A DNA stretch of 53,117 nt from Alphaproteobacteria bacterium casp-alpha6 (GTDB taxonomy: Bacteria; Pseudomonadota; Alphaproteobacteria; Rhodobacterales; Rhodobacteraceae). The stretch lies in NCBI GenBank assembly GCA_001510135.1, contig LFER01000063.1:70879-123995 (forward strand). The letters run 5' to 3'. This document shows, piece after piece, positions 27,943 to 37,543 of the stretch. How positions within the stretch are numbered: the first letter of the stretch is position 1; each line of letters starts with the position of its first letter. Position numbers and translations under genes: made by a program. The notes beneath the pieces are model-generated. The model had not been told where the DNA came from, did no database searches, and saw only the letters and a list, made by a program, of their open reading frames with translations.

Positions 27943-28647
27943 TTAAGGTTTAAACGATGAAGTGACATCCGCCTTGTCTCGAGGTTCGCTAGGCATTTCA
28001 CCGGTCACAATAAATATCACTTGCTCTGCGATTGATGTCACATGATCGCCCATACGTTCGATATTCTTTGCCATGAAGTGCAGATGCATACATCCCGTGA
28101 TATTGCGTGGATCTTCCATCATAAATGTCACAAATTGACGAAATAACCCGTTGTACATTTGATCGACATCATTATCACGTCTGATGATGTCTTCAGCAAG
28201 TGAGACATCTCTTTGCACGTAGGCGTCCAAAGCATCCTTAAGCATGAGTTCAACTTCACGCGCAAGACGGCGCAAAGCGTTTGCGGCATCTTCAATTTCA
28301 TTCATCTGGATCAAAACGCCTGTGCGTTTGGCTACATTTTTTGCATAATCACCGATCCGTTCAAGGTTTGCACTGACCTTGATCACGGATAAAATCACCC
28401 GAAGATCAACTGCAGTTGGCGCACGCAAGGCTATTACGCGTGCAGCCTCTTCGTTGATAAGTTCTTCGAGGTTATCGATCGCCGCATCTGCCGAGCGTAC
28501 ATTTTGTGCAAGCTCCAAGTCTTTATGAACAAAGGCCTTCATTGAGTCAGAAATCGCCATTTCCACCAAGCCACCCATTTTTAAAATATGCGCTTGGATC
28601 TCTTCGAGGTCATTGTCAAACTGGCTTAAAATGTGTTTTTCTATCAT
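27943..28647 (-). CDS. phoU: Phosphate transport regulator PhoU
   Basis: The 234-residue product has two three-helix PhoU repeats and links the phosphate transporter to the PhoR kinase. Hallmarks are HILKMGGLVEMAISDS and RIGDYAKNVAKRT in the first repeat and RMGDHVTSIAEQVIF in the second. I chose the ATG at 28647 (MIEKHILSQFDNDLEE) because it matches the normal N-terminus. A TTG at 28659 in the same frame overlaps the pstB stop and could be used for coupling; no strong ribosome site favours either. Confidence 0.92.
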   Translation of the reverse strand: MIEKHILSQFDNDLEEIQAHILKMGGLVEMAISDSMKAFVHKDLELAQNVRSADAAIDNLEELINEEAARVIALRAPTAVDLRVILSVIKVSANLERIGDYAKNVAKRTGVLIQMNEIEDAANALRRLAREVELMLKDALDAYVQRDVSLAEDIIRRDNDVDQMYNGLFRQFVTFMMEDPRNITGCMHLHFMAKNIERMGDHVTSIAEQVIFIVTGEMPSEPRDKADVTSSFKP

Positions 28648-28651
28648 GATA

Positions 28652-29455
28652 TTAGCCAATTCTGCCCGTTATGTAACTTTCTGTGCGCGGATCATCTGGG
28701 TTGGTGAAGATTTTCTTTGTTTCCCCAAACTCAACCAAATTTCCCAAATGGAAAAAGGCCGTATTTTCGCTTACCCGAGCAGCTTGCTGCATTGAGTGGG
28801 TCACAATGATCACACAGAAATTTTCCCGCAATTCATGGATTAACTCTTCAATTTGTGCGGTCGCGATTGGATCAAGCGCGGAACAGGGTTCATCCATCAA
28901 AAGAACTTCAGGTTTTGTCGCAACCGCCCGTGCAATGCACAGACGTTGCTGTTGACCGCCCGACAGTCCAGTTCCCACCGAGTCAAGTCTATCTTTGACC
29001 TCATCCCATATTGCGCCTTTTCGCAAAGCATCCTCTACGATGTCATCCAATTCCGCTTTGTTTTTTGCCATGCCGTGAATGCGCGGACCATAGGCCACAT
29101 TATCGTAAATGGATTTTGGAAAAGGGTTTGGTTTTTGAAAAACCATTCCGATACGCGAGCGCAAATAAACTGGATCATATTCAGCAATCTCGCGATCATC
29201 AAAAATCAGACTACCGCGCACACGGCACGACGGAATAGTATCATTCATCCGATTCAAACACCGAAGAAACGTAGATTTTCCGCAACCGGAAGGACCTATA
29301 AGAGACGTCACGGAGCGATCAATCACATCCAAATCCACGTCAAATACAGCCTGTTTGTCTCCATAGAAAACACTCAAACCTCTGGCAAGTATTTTTGGGT
29401 TATTTGTGGCACTGGCCCCATGGGAAGTATCCAACATACCGAAAGACGACCTCAT
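28652..29455 (-). CDS. pstB: Phosphate ABC transporter ATP-binding protein PstB
   Basis: The 267-residue ATPase should energise high-affinity phosphate import. Walker A is GPSGCGKST (residues 54-62), the signature is [16 protein letters not shown], and Walker B is [13 protein letters not shown]. The PstB-specific LNRMNDTIP and [21 protein letters not shown] are present. The start could be the ATG at 29455 or the one at 29437. Unusually, the genes for binding protein PstS and permeases PstC and PstA are absent upstream, where only 225 bp separate it from phoR. The gene has its own PHO box. Confidence 0.95.
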   Translation of the reverse strand: MRSSFGMLDTSHGASATNNPKILARGLSVFYGDKQAVFDVDLDVIDRSVTSLIGPSGCGKSTFLRCLNRMNDTIPSCRVRGSLIFDDREIAEYDPVYLRSRIGMVFQKPNPFPKSIYDNVAYGPRIHGMAKNKAELDDIVEDALRKGAIWDEVKDRLDSVGTGLSGGQQQRLCIARAVATKPEVLLMDEPCSALDPIATAQIEELIHELRENFCVIIVTHSMQQAARVSENTAFFHLGNLVEFGETKKIFTNPDDPRTESYITGRIG

Positions 29456-29572
29456 TTTTTCAATTTTCGGACTGTGCCTAACACACTTATGACAGCGCTA
29501 CAATTCAATCTCGCAGATTTTGACCGTGCCTTGCTGAGCGCAACAAAGCTGACGCATCCCTTAGAATGGGCA

Positions 29573-29590
29573 TGTAACAGTTTTGTGACA
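29573..29590 (-). promoter_or_regulatory. PHO box upstream of pstB-phoU-phoB
   Basis: On the minus strand TGTCACA and TGTTACA occur as direct repeats, start to start 11 bp, joined by an A-rich spacer. This is the PHO-box arrangement bound by phosphorylated PhoB. It lies about 120 bp upstream of the pstB start, inside the non-coding gap after phoR, so pstB, phoU and phoB are probably autoregulated. Confidence 0.7.
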
Positions 29591-29680
29591 TTTTTCCTTT
29601 ATTCAATAATTAATTCAGAACTTAACAAAGCAAAACACGACCACCCACCGATCAGTTCAAAACAGCACTATCAGATTATT

Positions 29681-30712
29681 TTAATGCACCGGAAGAAGAA
29701 GTTTTATTTCCGTTCCAATTCCAACAGCACTTTCAATAGAAAGCCGGCCTCTATGCCGATTGACGATATGCTTTACAATAGCAAGCCCAAGCCCTGTCCC
29801 ACCCTGTTCGCGTGAACGGTGCGGATCGATCCGGTAAAAGCGCTCGGTAAGGCGCGGAATATGGATCAGATCAATTCCTGGCCCCTCATCTTTTACCGCT
29901 ATAGAAAGGGCATCTTTTTTGAGTTTCGGTTCGTAGTAGACCTCACTTATATCTACCGAAATCTGACCTTTCTGTTTTCCGTATTTGATCGCATTTTCAA
30001 GCAAATTCATGAAAACTTGCCGCAACTGATCATATTCTCCGGTAACATGACTTGATGTTTTGGGAAGGCTCAGTTTCATTTTTACTTCTGATTTTTCAAT
30101 CATCGGAGTAAGGGCTTCTATGCTTTCGCCAATCACATCCTTCAGATTGACCACTTGTGTTGGACGCAGACGTTCGCTGGCCTCAACCCGAGACAAAGAC
30201 AATAAATCTGCAATCAGACGATCCATGCGCTGTGCTTCATTTTTCATGATCGATAGAAATTGTTCTCGCGCCGCAGGATCATTTTTAGCGGCGGTTTGCA
30301 ATGTCTCTATGAACCCAATCAAAGAGGTCAGCGGCGTTTTCAATTCGTGAGAGACATTTGCAACAAAATCACGACGCATTTGGATGGCATCTTCTAGACC
30401 GCTTTGATCTTCGAAAAATAAAATCAAATGTTCTTTATGATCAAAATTACACGTCACCCTGTAAATAACGTCGCGATTGGCGATAGTGCCTTGATAACGC
30501 ACATAACGCGATTTTTTATCTCGCAATGTTGCGTCGATGGCCTCAAGCAGGTTGGGATGACGCAAAGCTGTAATATAATGACGATCAGTTAAACCGCCGC
30601 CAAATAGCTGTACCGCATCCTCATTCATGTAAGAAATTTTTTCTCTTACGCTGATAGCGAGCGACGGGAAAGGCAATATGCCCAATATATCAGAGATCTT
30701 CACGTCAGTCAT
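29681..30712 (-). CDS. phoR: Sensor histidine kinase PhoR
   Basis: The 343-residue kinase should phosphorylate PhoB under phosphate limitation. An N-terminal PAS-like domain (about residues 10-100) lacks any membrane helix, unlike E. coli PhoR. The dimerisation helix has the phospho-accepting His122 in FVANVSHELKTPLTS. The ATPase domain has an N box (MNLLENAIKYG), G1 (VKDEGPGID) and G2 (REQGGTGLGLAIVKHIV). The lack of membrane segments suggests that it relies on other membrane proteins or PhoU for signal input. It lies on the same strand as pstB-phoU-phoB, 225 bp upstream. Confidence 0.92.
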   Translation of the reverse strand: MTDVKISDILGILPFPSLAISVREKISYMNEDAVQLFGGGLTDRHYITALRHPNLLEAIDATLRDKKSRYVRYQGTIANRDVIYRVTCNFDHKEHLILFFEDQSGLEDAIQMRRDFVANVSHELKTPLTSLIGFIETLQTAAKNDPAAREQFLSIMKNEAQRMDRLIADLLSLSRVEASERLRPTQVVNLKDVIGESIEALTPMIEKSEVKMKLSLPKTSSHVTGEYDQLRQVFMNLLENAIKYGKQKGQISVDISEVYYEPKLKKDALSIAVKDEGPGIDLIHIPRLTERFYRIDPHRSREQGGTGLGLAIVKHIVNRHRGRLSIESAVGIGTEIKLLLPVH

Positions 30713-30788
30713 TTTTGTCTACTATCAGACACATGGCACATCTCAATGTCAGTCTTTAGCGATAAAGGCATTTAGCCCAAGATCGACC

Positions 30789-31967
30789 TCACGTCAAAGA
30801 GGCCGCGTCAGAAAAGACACGGATCAAGGCATCAACGTCTTCAATGCCTACAGAAATACGGAAGAACCCTTCTGAAATACCAAGCGCCATTCTTTCATTG
30901 GCACTTAACGCACGATGTGATGAACTTGCAGGATGACTCAAAGTGGTTCCAACATCCCCCAAAGTCGGAGCGAAAGCGATTTCACGTGCATGTTCAACAA
31001 ATCGGTTTGCGGCCCCACGGGATTGATCACTAAGCTCAATGCTCACCATATTGCAGCCGTGTTTCCCCAAAAGCCGTTTTGCCGCATCAACATCGGGATG
31101 ATCCTCACGCATCGGATACAGCACGCGAGCAATCTTTGGATGAGACGCCAGCGCATCTGCCAATCTCACTGCGTTTTGTTCCGCCTTTTCAAATCGCAAA
31201 GGAAAGGTCAAAAGCCCGCGCTCTGCGAGCCAACAGTCAAAGGGACTGGGTGTCATTCCTGTTGTCACGCAGAACACATTGATTGCATGTGAGATGTCCT
31301 TTTTACGCGCCCAGACATAGCCAAGGGTGACGTCTGAATGCCCTGCCAAAAGCTTTGTCACAGAATGTACGATAATGTCGGCGCCAAGTTCCGCAGGTTT
31401 AAGGGACAACGGTGTGGTAAAAGTATTGTCCACAACCAGTTGAATGCCCTTGCCCTTGATCGAAGCGGCAACGCCGGCAATATCTGCCACGCGTAAGGTC
31501 GGGTTGGAGACGGCCTCCAGAAGAATTATTTTTGTATTCGGGCGCAGAGCGGCCAAAACATTATCCGCCCGTGTGGCGTCACAAAGGCTGACTTCGATCC
31601 CCAAACGCGGCAAATCTTCTTTCAATAACCTCAAAGAACGCCCGTAAAGCTGATCACCCGCCACAACATGATCGCCCGTTTTCAAAATACCCAATAGCGC
31701 TGCGCTTACCGCGGCCATCCCCGAGCCCGTCACAAGGCCCCCATCAATCCCTTCAAGCGCATCAATGCGTTTCGCCAGCGCATGGGCATTTGGATGGCCC
31801 TCTCTGGCATAGGTAAACCCTGCCACTCCGCCTTCATATTGTGCATCCAGCATATCGGGCGACGCTGAGGCATAAACCACCGATGGCGAGAGCGGTGTAA
31901 CAACCGGAGTGCTCGCGCTTTGCGGAAGCCCGAAGGGGCGCATCAAATTGGATTTGTCGTTTTTCAT
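30789..31967 (-). CDS. Trans-sulfuration family PLP enzyme (cystathionine gamma-synthase/lyase-like)
   Basis: The 392-residue product belongs to the Cys/Met metabolism PLP family. The PLP lysine is in HSVTKLLAGHSDVTLG, preceded by VVDNTFTTPLSLKPAELGADI. GSGMAAVSAALLGIL and EAVSNPTLRVADI are also typical. The family includes cystathionine gamma-synthase, gamma-lyase, O-acylhomoserine sulfhydrylase and methionine gamma-lyase, which cannot be told apart here. It overlaps the gamma carbonic anhydrase-like gene by 4 bp and is the last gene of a four-gene operon. Confidence 0.88.
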   Translation of the reverse strand: MKNDKSNLMRPFGLPQSASTPVVTPLSPSVVYASASPDMLDAQYEGGVAGFTYAREGHPNAHALAKRIDALEGIDGGLVTGSGMAAVSAALLGILKTGDHVVAGDQLYGRSLRLLKEDLPRLGIEVSLCDATRADNVLAALRPNTKIILLEAVSNPTLRVADIAGVAASIKGKGIQLVVDNTFTTPLSLKPAELGADIIVHSVTKLLAGHSDVTLGYVWARKKDISHAINVFCVTTGMTPSPFDCWLAERGLLTFPLRFEKAEQNAVRLADALASHPKIARVLYPMREDHPDVDAAKRLLGKHGCNMVSIELSDQSRGAANRFVEHAREIAFAPTLGDVGTTLSHPASSSHRALSANERMALGISEGFFRISVGIEDVDALIRVFSDAASLT

Positions 31968-32494
31968 TTAGGTGAGACTTCTTTTAGCTCTTCGCGAAAT
32001 CGCGCTGCATTTTCTTGATAATGCAATGCGCTTTGATGCAATCTTTCTATCGCTGCGGCATCGAGTTCTCGGACAATTTTTCCCGGAACTCCCATGACCA
32101 GAGATCCATCAGGGATGACTTTGTTTTCGGTGATCAATGCCCCTGCCCCGATCAGGCAATTATTACCGATCCTTGCGCCGTTCAAAATCACAGCGCCCAT
32201 GCCAATCAACGTATTGTTCCCGATCTCACATCCGTGCAACATCACTTTGTGACCGATTGTGCAATTTTCGCCAATGCTCAGGGGAAACCCGATATCGGTA
32301 TGCATAACAGTGCTTTCTTGAATGTTGGTTCCATTGCCTATGATAATTTTTTCGTTGTCTCCGCGTATCGTTGCAGAAAACCAAACAGAGCTGCGTTCCC
32401 CCAGTTGGACATTACCAATCACATTTGCGTCTTTTGCAATCCAAGCCGTTTCATGAATATCTGGACACATGTCCCCCAGTTGATAAATACTCAT
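31964..32494 (-). CDS. Gamma carbonic anhydrase family protein (left-handed beta-helix)
   Basis: The 176-residue product consists mostly of hexapeptide repeats forming a left-handed beta-helix ([21 protein letters not shown] turns). Three His residues stand where the metal ligands of this family lie: His65 in VMHTDIGF, and His82 and His87 in [13 protein letters not shown]. Relatives include YrdA and PaaY; carbonic anhydrase activity is not proven for most. It overlaps gmk by 4 bp upstream and the PLP enzyme gene by 4 bp downstream. Confidence 0.9.
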   Translation of the reverse strand: MSIYQLGDMCPDIHETAWIAKDANVIGNVQLGERSSVWFSATIRGDNEKIIIGNGTNIQESTVMHTDIGFPLSIGENCTIGHKVMLHGCEIGNNTLIGMGAVILNGARIGNNCLIGAGALITENKVIPDGSLVMGVPGKIVRELDAAAIERLHQSALHYQENAARFREELKEVSPK

Positions 32495-33147
32495 TTTCGA
32501 TCCTCAAATTCTTTGTTCAATGCGCGGACTGTTTCCACCAAAGAGGGCTGCTGGGACAACCGCATGCGTTCTGCAGTTATTATAGTTTTTAACTTTTCTT
32601 CCGACTGATCAAGATCATCATTGACCAAAACATAATCATATTCGGGCCAATGGCTGATTTCATCACGCGACTCAGCCATTCGTTTTTCGATAACCTCGCG
32701 CGCATCCTGTTGGCGCGACACCAAGCGCCTTTCCAGCTCTTGAATAGAGGGTGGCAGCAAAAAGACAGACAGAACATGTTTGCCAAGCGTAGAATTTCTG
32801 ATCTGTTGACCGCCCTGCCAATCAACATCAAATAGCACATCTTTGCCATTTTGCACCGCACGATCAACGGGACCCAAAGGGCTTCCGTATAAATTTCCAA
32901 AGACTTCGGCATGTTCAAGCATCGCCCCTTCGGAAATCATGGTTTCAAATTCTTCCCGTGTATGGAAATAATATTCCCTTCCGTGTTCTTCGCCTGCCCG
33001 CGGAGGTCGCGTGGTTGCCGAAATGGAGAATTTGATCGCATTGTCCCAAGCCTGAAGTCTTCGCGCCAATGTGGTCTTTCCCGCCCCAGACGGCGAAGAC
33101 AATATGATCAAAAGACCGCGTCGGTTTTGCCCAGTTGTCTTTGTCAT
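32491..33147 (-). CDS. gmk: Guanylate kinase
   Basis: The 218-residue enzyme phosphorylates GMP to GDP. The P-loop [15 protein letters not shown] spans residues 17-31. GMP-site features include [21 protein letters not shown] and the lid-type region [10 protein letters not shown]. The length is normal. It stands 2 bp after yicC, a common pairing, and its stop overlaps the next gene by 4 bp. Confidence 0.95.
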   Translation of the reverse strand: MTKTTGQNRRGLLIILSSPSGAGKTTLARRLQAWDNAIKFSISATTRPPRAGEEHGREYYFHTREEFETMISEGAMLEHAEVFGNLYGSPLGPVDRAVQNGKDVLFDVDWQGGQQIRNSTLGKHVLSVFLLPPSIQELERRLVSRQQDAREVIEKRMAESRDEISHWPEYDYVLVNDDLDQSEEKLKTIITAERMRLSQQPSLVETVRALNKEFEDRK

Positions 33148-33149
33148 TC

Positions 33150-34046
33150 TTACTCCACGTTTTGAACCTGCTCTCGCATTTGATCAATGAGCACTTTTAA
33201 TTCAAGCCCAATCGAAGTGAGTGCACTGTTTTGCGATTTAGAACATAATGTATTCGCTTCACGATTAAATTCCTGCATTAAAAAATCTAATTTACGTCCA
33301 ATCGCTCCACCTTTCAAAAGCAGGTCAAGAAGGCTCTTGACGTGAACGCGCAACCGGTCAATTTCTTCGGTTACATCCATTTTTATGAGAAGCGTTGCGA
33401 GTTCTTGTGCAAGGCGTTGCGGATCCACCTCGGCCAAAGTGTCCATCACCAATTTGAGCTGTGAGTGGAAATTTTCCTTTAACTGCAAATCCCGACCGCG
33501 CGCCAACTCCACTGCATCATCCAGCAAGCTGGTCATTTGGCTTGCCTGCGTAAGGAGCACTTCCTTCAAAGCCTCCCCTTCGTCGCGCCTTGACCCGACG
33601 AAGGCCTCTGTAACCTCCTCAAAAATTTCCAATAGCGATGACTTCAGGTGCCCCGCCTTATCTTCCTCCAACGTTTTTTCCCCACTTCCAAAGGCTGCGT
33701 GCAAAAGATCACTCGCCTTTGACGGCGCGAGATTCACACCCAATTCCATCGCCTGATCTTCGATCATACGGATCCCGTCGAGCGCTTTTTGAATGGCGAC
33801 AGGATCAAGACTGGGGCCCGAAAGAAGTTGACTTTCATCACGAAGCTTAATCGTCACATAAATTGCACCACGTGCGACCTGCTTTTGGAGATGGGCGCGG
33901 GCAGCACTATCAAATCCGTCAATCCAGTCAGGCGCTCTAAGTTTGATATCAAGTCCACGATGATTGACGCTGCGCATTTCAATTTGCCACGAAAAATCCG
34001 CAATTTCCCCCTGCGCCGAGGCAAATCCGGTCATAGAATAGATCAC
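33150..34046 (-). CDS. YicC family protein
   Basis: The 298-residue product begins at GTG 34046 ([20 protein letters not shown]), preceded by CAGGAGACGCCT; the in-frame ATG at 34109 adds 21 residues unlike the family. YicC proteins have the N-terminal SMTGFA pattern and [15 protein letters not shown], and a C-terminal DUF1732 region with [37 protein letters not shown]. Relatives in E. coli are endoribonucleases that act on small RNAs. It precedes gmk by 3 bp. Confidence 0.92.
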   Translation of the reverse strand: MIYSMTGFASAQGEIADFSWQIEMRSVNHRGLDIKLRAPDWIDGFDSAARAHLQKQVARGAIYVTIKLRDESQLLSGPSLDPVAIQKALDGIRMIEDQAMELGVNLAPSKASDLLHAAFGSGEKTLEEDKAGHLKSSLLEIFEEVTEAFVGSRRDEGEALKEVLLTQASQMTSLLDDAVELARGRDLQLKENFHSQLKLVMDTLAEVDPQRLAQELATLLIKMDVTEEIDRLRVHVKSLLDLLLKGGAIGRKLDFLMQEFNREANTLCSKSQNSALTSIGLELKVLIDQMREQVQNVE

Positions 34047-34118
34047 AGGCGTCTCCTGAAGTTTTCGCACTCCTACGGCATTGACCAAAAAGGAGCAAGC
34101 ATCACACATTTTGACGCG

Positions 34119-34150
34119 TTAACCATTATTATAAATTTATTAATAAATTT
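34119..34150. promoter_or_regulatory. CtrA-like half-site and 18-bp AT palindrome
   Basis: TTAACCAT at 34119-34126 fits the CtrA half-site reported in several alphaproteobacteria. A perfect 18-bp palindrome, AAATTTATTAATAAATTT, follows at 34133-34150. Both lie in the 193-bp gap between yicC and the PAS gene, where the two divergent promoters must be. AT-rich palindromes arise easily by chance, so weight is modest. Confidence 0.4.
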
Positions 34151-34239
34151 CCGAAAAATGCGATAAAAAAATCAAAGACTGGGTTCATTGGATGACGCGT
34201 TCATTTTCTACTAGGGTTTGAGTGTTTTGGGGGTATAAC

Positions 34240-34818
34240 ATGCAAGAAATCGACAGTATTCGAAGTTTGACGAGGCAAGCAGTAAACGTGACGAAAACGT
34301 CTGATAAGCGGGAAGTATTGCTTTCATACTGGCAATCCCTTTCTATCCGAGGTGCCCTGCCAAAGCGGTCTGACTTTGATCCCAGAGCAGTGAAAACAAT
34401 TCTTTCAGACCTTTTCACGCTGGAGTGTGATGACAAAGGCTTCTTGGAACTGACCTTTGCGGGACAAAGCATTTATCGCCAGATTGGGACAGCGAGACAA
34501 GAAAAAGTTCTTTTGACTCTCTTTTCAACGGTTCTTGCACCCACATCCCGACAAATGCTGGGCACTGTTTTCATGCACAACAGGCCGGCAAGTTGCAGCA
34601 TCGAAACGATTGGGGCCATGGTCGCATCCCATTTTAAAGGCAGCATTGCGCTTTTCCCATTCGTATCAGATCAAAAAACCACTCAAGCAGTTGGGTTGCT
34701 AGATGTTGTGCCGTATCGGAATAAAAAATCCGGCCCGATGGCCGGATCTAATCTCATTCCGTTTCCGTTCAAAAACAGGAAATCTTGCAGTAGCTTATTC
34801 GGCTGCTTCGACTTGTGA
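34240..34818 (+). CDS. PAS domain protein of unknown function (PAS_5-like)
   Basis: The 192-residue product starts at 34240 ([18 protein letters not shown]) with a GGGGG ribosome site; the ATG six codons upstream is less well placed. Its core resembles the PAS_5 type common in alphaproteobacteria: [19 protein letters not shown], then [26 protein letters not shown]. No output domain is seen. The last stretch ([16 protein letters not shown]) is encoded over the terminator of the convergent DAHP synthase gene, and the final 24 bp overlap that gene. Ligand and partner are unknown. Confidence 0.8.
   Translation: MQEIDSIRSLTRQAVNVTKTSDKREVLLSYWQSLSIRGALPKRSDFDPRAVKTILSDLFTLECDDKGFLELTFAGQSIYRQIGTARQEKVLLTLFSTVLAPTSRQMLGTVFMHNRPASCSIETIGAMVASHFKGSIALFPFVSDQKTTQAVGLLDVVPYRNKKSGPMAGSNLIPFPFKNRKSCSSLFGCFDL
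34721..34747 (-). terminator. Terminator of the DAHP synthase gene, inside the PAS gene
   Basis: On the minus strand a perfect 8-bp stem (ATCCGGCC/GGCCGGAT, 34728-34747) with a CGAT-type 4-nt loop is followed by six T residues. It lies 48 bp after the stop at 34795. The same bases code for residues of the convergent PAS protein. Confidence 0.88.
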
Positions 34819-36177
34819 GGCAGCACGCTTCTGATCGCGCAGAGCCACCAATTCATCGGCGACTAAAAAGGCCAGTTCCAGTGACTGGCTGGCATTTAAT
34901 CGTGGATCGCACGCAGTGTGATAACGTTTTGAAAGATCTTCATCGCTCACTGCGCCAATACCGCCGGTGCATTCCGTCACATCTTGACCCGTCATTTCAA
35001 AATGGACCCCGCCGGGTATGGTGCCTTCTGACTTATGCACAGCAAAAAATTCCTGTACCTCCCGCAAGACATTGTCAAACGGGCGCGTTTTGAAACCGGT
35101 GGATGACTTAATTGTGTTTCCATGCATTGCATCACAGCACCATACGACATTTGCGCCTTCTTCCTGAACTGTCTTTATCAGGCCCGGCAAATGGTCCCCC
35201 ACCTTGCCGGCGCCAAATCGAGCAATCAGCGTCAACCGGCCAGCTTCGTTTTTGGGGTTGAGTTTCTTAAGGAGAATTTTCAAATCCTCCTGCGTCATCG
35301 ACGGACCACATTTCAGGCCAATAGGATTTTGCACACCGCTGCAGAATTCAACATGAGCCCCATCAGGTTGACGGGTTCTGTCACCAATCCAAATCATGTG
35401 ACCTGATCCAGCCAACCAAGCGCCCGTTGTCGAATCCACCCGTGTCAGGGCTTCTTCATATTCCAAAAGAAGAGCTTCATGGCTAACATAAAAATCTACC
35501 GTGCGCATTTGATGATTATCAGCAGAAGCCAATCCGCTGGCATTCATAAAATCCAAAGCATCACTTATTCGGGTTGCCATTTCGCGATATCGCGACGCTT
35601 TGTTGCTTTCAGCAAAGCCCAGGGTCCAACTGTGGACTTGATGCATGTCCGCATAACCACCAGTTGAAAACGCGCGGAGCAAATTCAGTGTTGCTGCAGA
35701 TTGCGTGTAGGCTTGCAGCATCTTATTGGGATCTGGAATACGCGCCTCAGATGTGAAATCGAGTTCATTGATTATATCACCACGATAGCTTGGAAGTTCG
35801 ACCCCATTTTGAACCTCGGTTGCGGCAGAGCGGGGTTTGGCAAATTGGCCTGCCATCCGCCCGAGTTTAACAACCGGAACCTTTGCCCCAAAGGTCAAAA
35901 CCATCGCCATCTGAAGCATGACTTTGAACGTATCGCGAATACCGTCAGCTGTGAACTGGTCGAAACTTTCGGCGCAATCACCTCCTTGAAGCAAAAAAGC
36001 ATCTCCTCGGCTTGCCTTTGCCAGCTCCGATTTCAGGTTTCGCGCCTCCCCCGCAAAGACAAGAGGCGGATATTTCGCAAGCTTGCCCTCAACTGTTTTA
36101 AGAACGTCCTGATCCGTATAATCGGGCATTTGGATACGCGGTTTTTTGCGCCAATCCGTTTTTTGCCACTGACCCAT
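34795..36177 (-). CDS. 3-deoxy-7-phosphoheptulonate synthase, class II
   Basis: The 460-residue enzyme condenses phosphoenolpyruvate and erythrose 4-phosphate, the first step of aromatic amino acid synthesis. It is the plant-like class II form: [16 protein letters not shown] at the start, [14 protein letters not shown] near residue 63, [14 protein letters not shown], and [12 protein letters not shown] later. The start at 36177 ([10 protein letters not shown]) is preferred to 36183 because GGAGG then has proper spacing. The C-terminus ends with a short charged tail ([14 protein letters not shown]). It is monocistronic with its own terminator. Confidence 0.95.
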   Translation of the reverse strand: MGQWQKTDWRKKPRIQMPDYTDQDVLKTVEGKLAKYPPLVFAGEARNLKSELAKASRGDAFLLQGGDCAESFDQFTADGIRDTFKVMLQMAMVLTFGAKVPVVKLGRMAGQFAKPRSAATEVQNGVELPSYRGDIINELDFTSEARIPDPNKMLQAYTQSAATLNLLRAFSTGGYADMHQVHSWTLGFAESNKASRYREMATRISDALDFMNASGLASADNHQMRTVDFYVSHEALLLEYEEALTRVDSTTGAWLAGSGHMIWIGDRTRQPDGAHVEFCSGVQNPIGLKCGPSMTQEDLKILLKKLNPKNEAGRLTLIARFGAGKVGDHLPGLIKTVQEEGANVVWCCDAMHGNTIKSSTGFKTRPFDNVLREVQEFFAVHKSEGTIPGGVHFEMTGQDVTECTGGIGAVSDEDLSKRYHTACDPRLNASQSLELAFLVADELVALRDQKRAASQVEAAE

Positions 36178-36358
36178 GTCCATACCTCCGGTTCACACAT
36201 TCAAAAATTTCACACCGCACTATATGTGATTGAAAAACAAAGAGCCATACTCCTTTTCCCAGATGCTACAGGCCTTTGCGAAATTCTTTTTTCGTACTGG
36301 CTTGCAAATTACGCTCCAGCTATCATAAAGGAAATTACGATTATTTCTGCATGGGTTC

Positions 36359-37372
36359 TTGGCGATGCTAGTCGAAGACCAAATAGTAAATGTTACTATG
36401 ACAAACGCGGCTCCAAAGCGCTTTGCTTTTGTTTTAATTGATAATTTTACGCTTTTGTCCTTTGCCTCGGCGGTTGATGCTCTTCGAATCGCAAATAGGA
36501 TGTCCGGACAGCAACTTTATAATTGGATCTTACTTGGCGAAGGCGGCGAAACTGTTGCAAGTTCGTCAGGAGCCAGTTTCCACGTCGATTATGATCTGAT
36601 CGAATTGAAACGGGACGATACAATTCTGATATGCGGCGGGGTCGACATCCAGTCACATACATCCAAAAGGATTCTCAATTGGGTGCGACGTGAAACCCGC
36701 AAAGGTCTTGCCGTGGGCGGGCTGTGTACGGCTGCCTACACAATGGCAAAAGCGGGTATTCTTGATGGCAAACGGGCCACAATTCACTGGGAAAATCAGG
36801 ATAGTTTCAGCGAAGAATTCACAGAAATCGAACTGACAAAATCCGTCTTCATCGTAGACGGCGGCCGCATGACGACGGCCGGTGGGACATCTTCCATTGA
36901 CTTGATGTTGAAAATCATCGCCGATGATCATGGCGAAGACCTTGCTAATGCTGTGGCAGACCAGATGATCTATAGTGCGATCCGCACCGATCAGGACACA
37001 CAGCGGCTTTCTGTGCCTACGCGTATTGGCGTGCGTCATCCCAAGCTCAGCATGGTCATTCGTATGATGGAAGAAAACATCGAAGAACCAATCAGCCCGT
37101 CTCTTTTGGCCAAAGACGTCAAAATGTCCACGCGCCAGCTGGAGCGATTGTTTCGACGGTATCTTAATCGCAGTCCAAAGCGTTATTACATGGAACTGCG
37201 TCTCCAAAAGGCGCGAAACCTATTAATGCAAACGGATATGAGCGTTATCAACGTGGCTCTTGCCTGCGGATTCGCGTCACCGTCCCATTTTTCCAAATGC
37301 TATCGCTCTCACTACAAAAAAACACCCTATAGAGAGCGCGGCAGCCATACCGCCGGTCAGAAAACTGTGTAA
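36359..37372 (+). CDS. GlxA family transcriptional regulator (DJ-1/PfpI + AraC HTH)
   Basis: The 337-residue regulator joins an N-terminal DJ-1/PfpI-like domain (about residues 18-190) to a C-terminal AraC-type DNA-binding domain (about 225-320). The nucleophile-elbow Cys is present in GLAVGGLCTAAYTMAKAG, though in regulators of this family the domain senses ligand rather than acting as an enzyme. The second half has LAKDVKMSTRQLERLFRRYL and SVINVALACGFASPSHFSKCYR. Relatives control catabolism of choline, carnitine, arginine and similar nitrogen compounds. Start ATGs at 36359 and 36365 are both possible. It converges with livM. Confidence 0.92.
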   Translation: MAMLVEDQIVNVTMTNAAPKRFAFVLIDNFTLLSFASAVDALRIANRMSGQQLYNWILLGEGGETVASSSGASFHVDYDLIELKRDDTILICGGVDIQSHTSKRILNWVRRETRKGLAVGGLCTAAYTMAKAGILDGKRATIHWENQDSFSEEFTEIELTKSVFIVDGGRMTTAGGTSSIDLMLKIIADDHGEDLANAVADQMIYSAIRTDQDTQRLSVPTRIGVRHPKLSMVIRMMEENIEEPISPSLLAKDVKMSTRQLERLFRRYLNRSPKRYYMELRLQKARNLLMQTDMSVINVALACGFASPSHFSKCYRSHYKKTPYRERGSHTAGQKTV

Positions 37373-37543
37373 AGCTATGCTATAGCGAACTGCTGTTTCA
37401 AATCTGTCCGATGGGTTCTTTTGACACAGAAATGTCTGGAGCGATCTTGTGCAGCGCAATTTTATAAGCATGAACCACGCTGGACACCCCCTCAGCCGAA
37501 ATGCAGAATAAAAAACACAGAAAGGTTGTGGCACAGGCGCCAA

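Noticed and set aside
28853..29815. 320-residue open frame on the plus strand
   Set aside because: It runs antisense to pstB and phoR and has no domain; the minus-strand genes are certain.
35701..36441. 246-residue open frame on the plus strand
   Set aside because: Antisense to the class II DAHP synthase and running into the GlxA-type gene in another frame.
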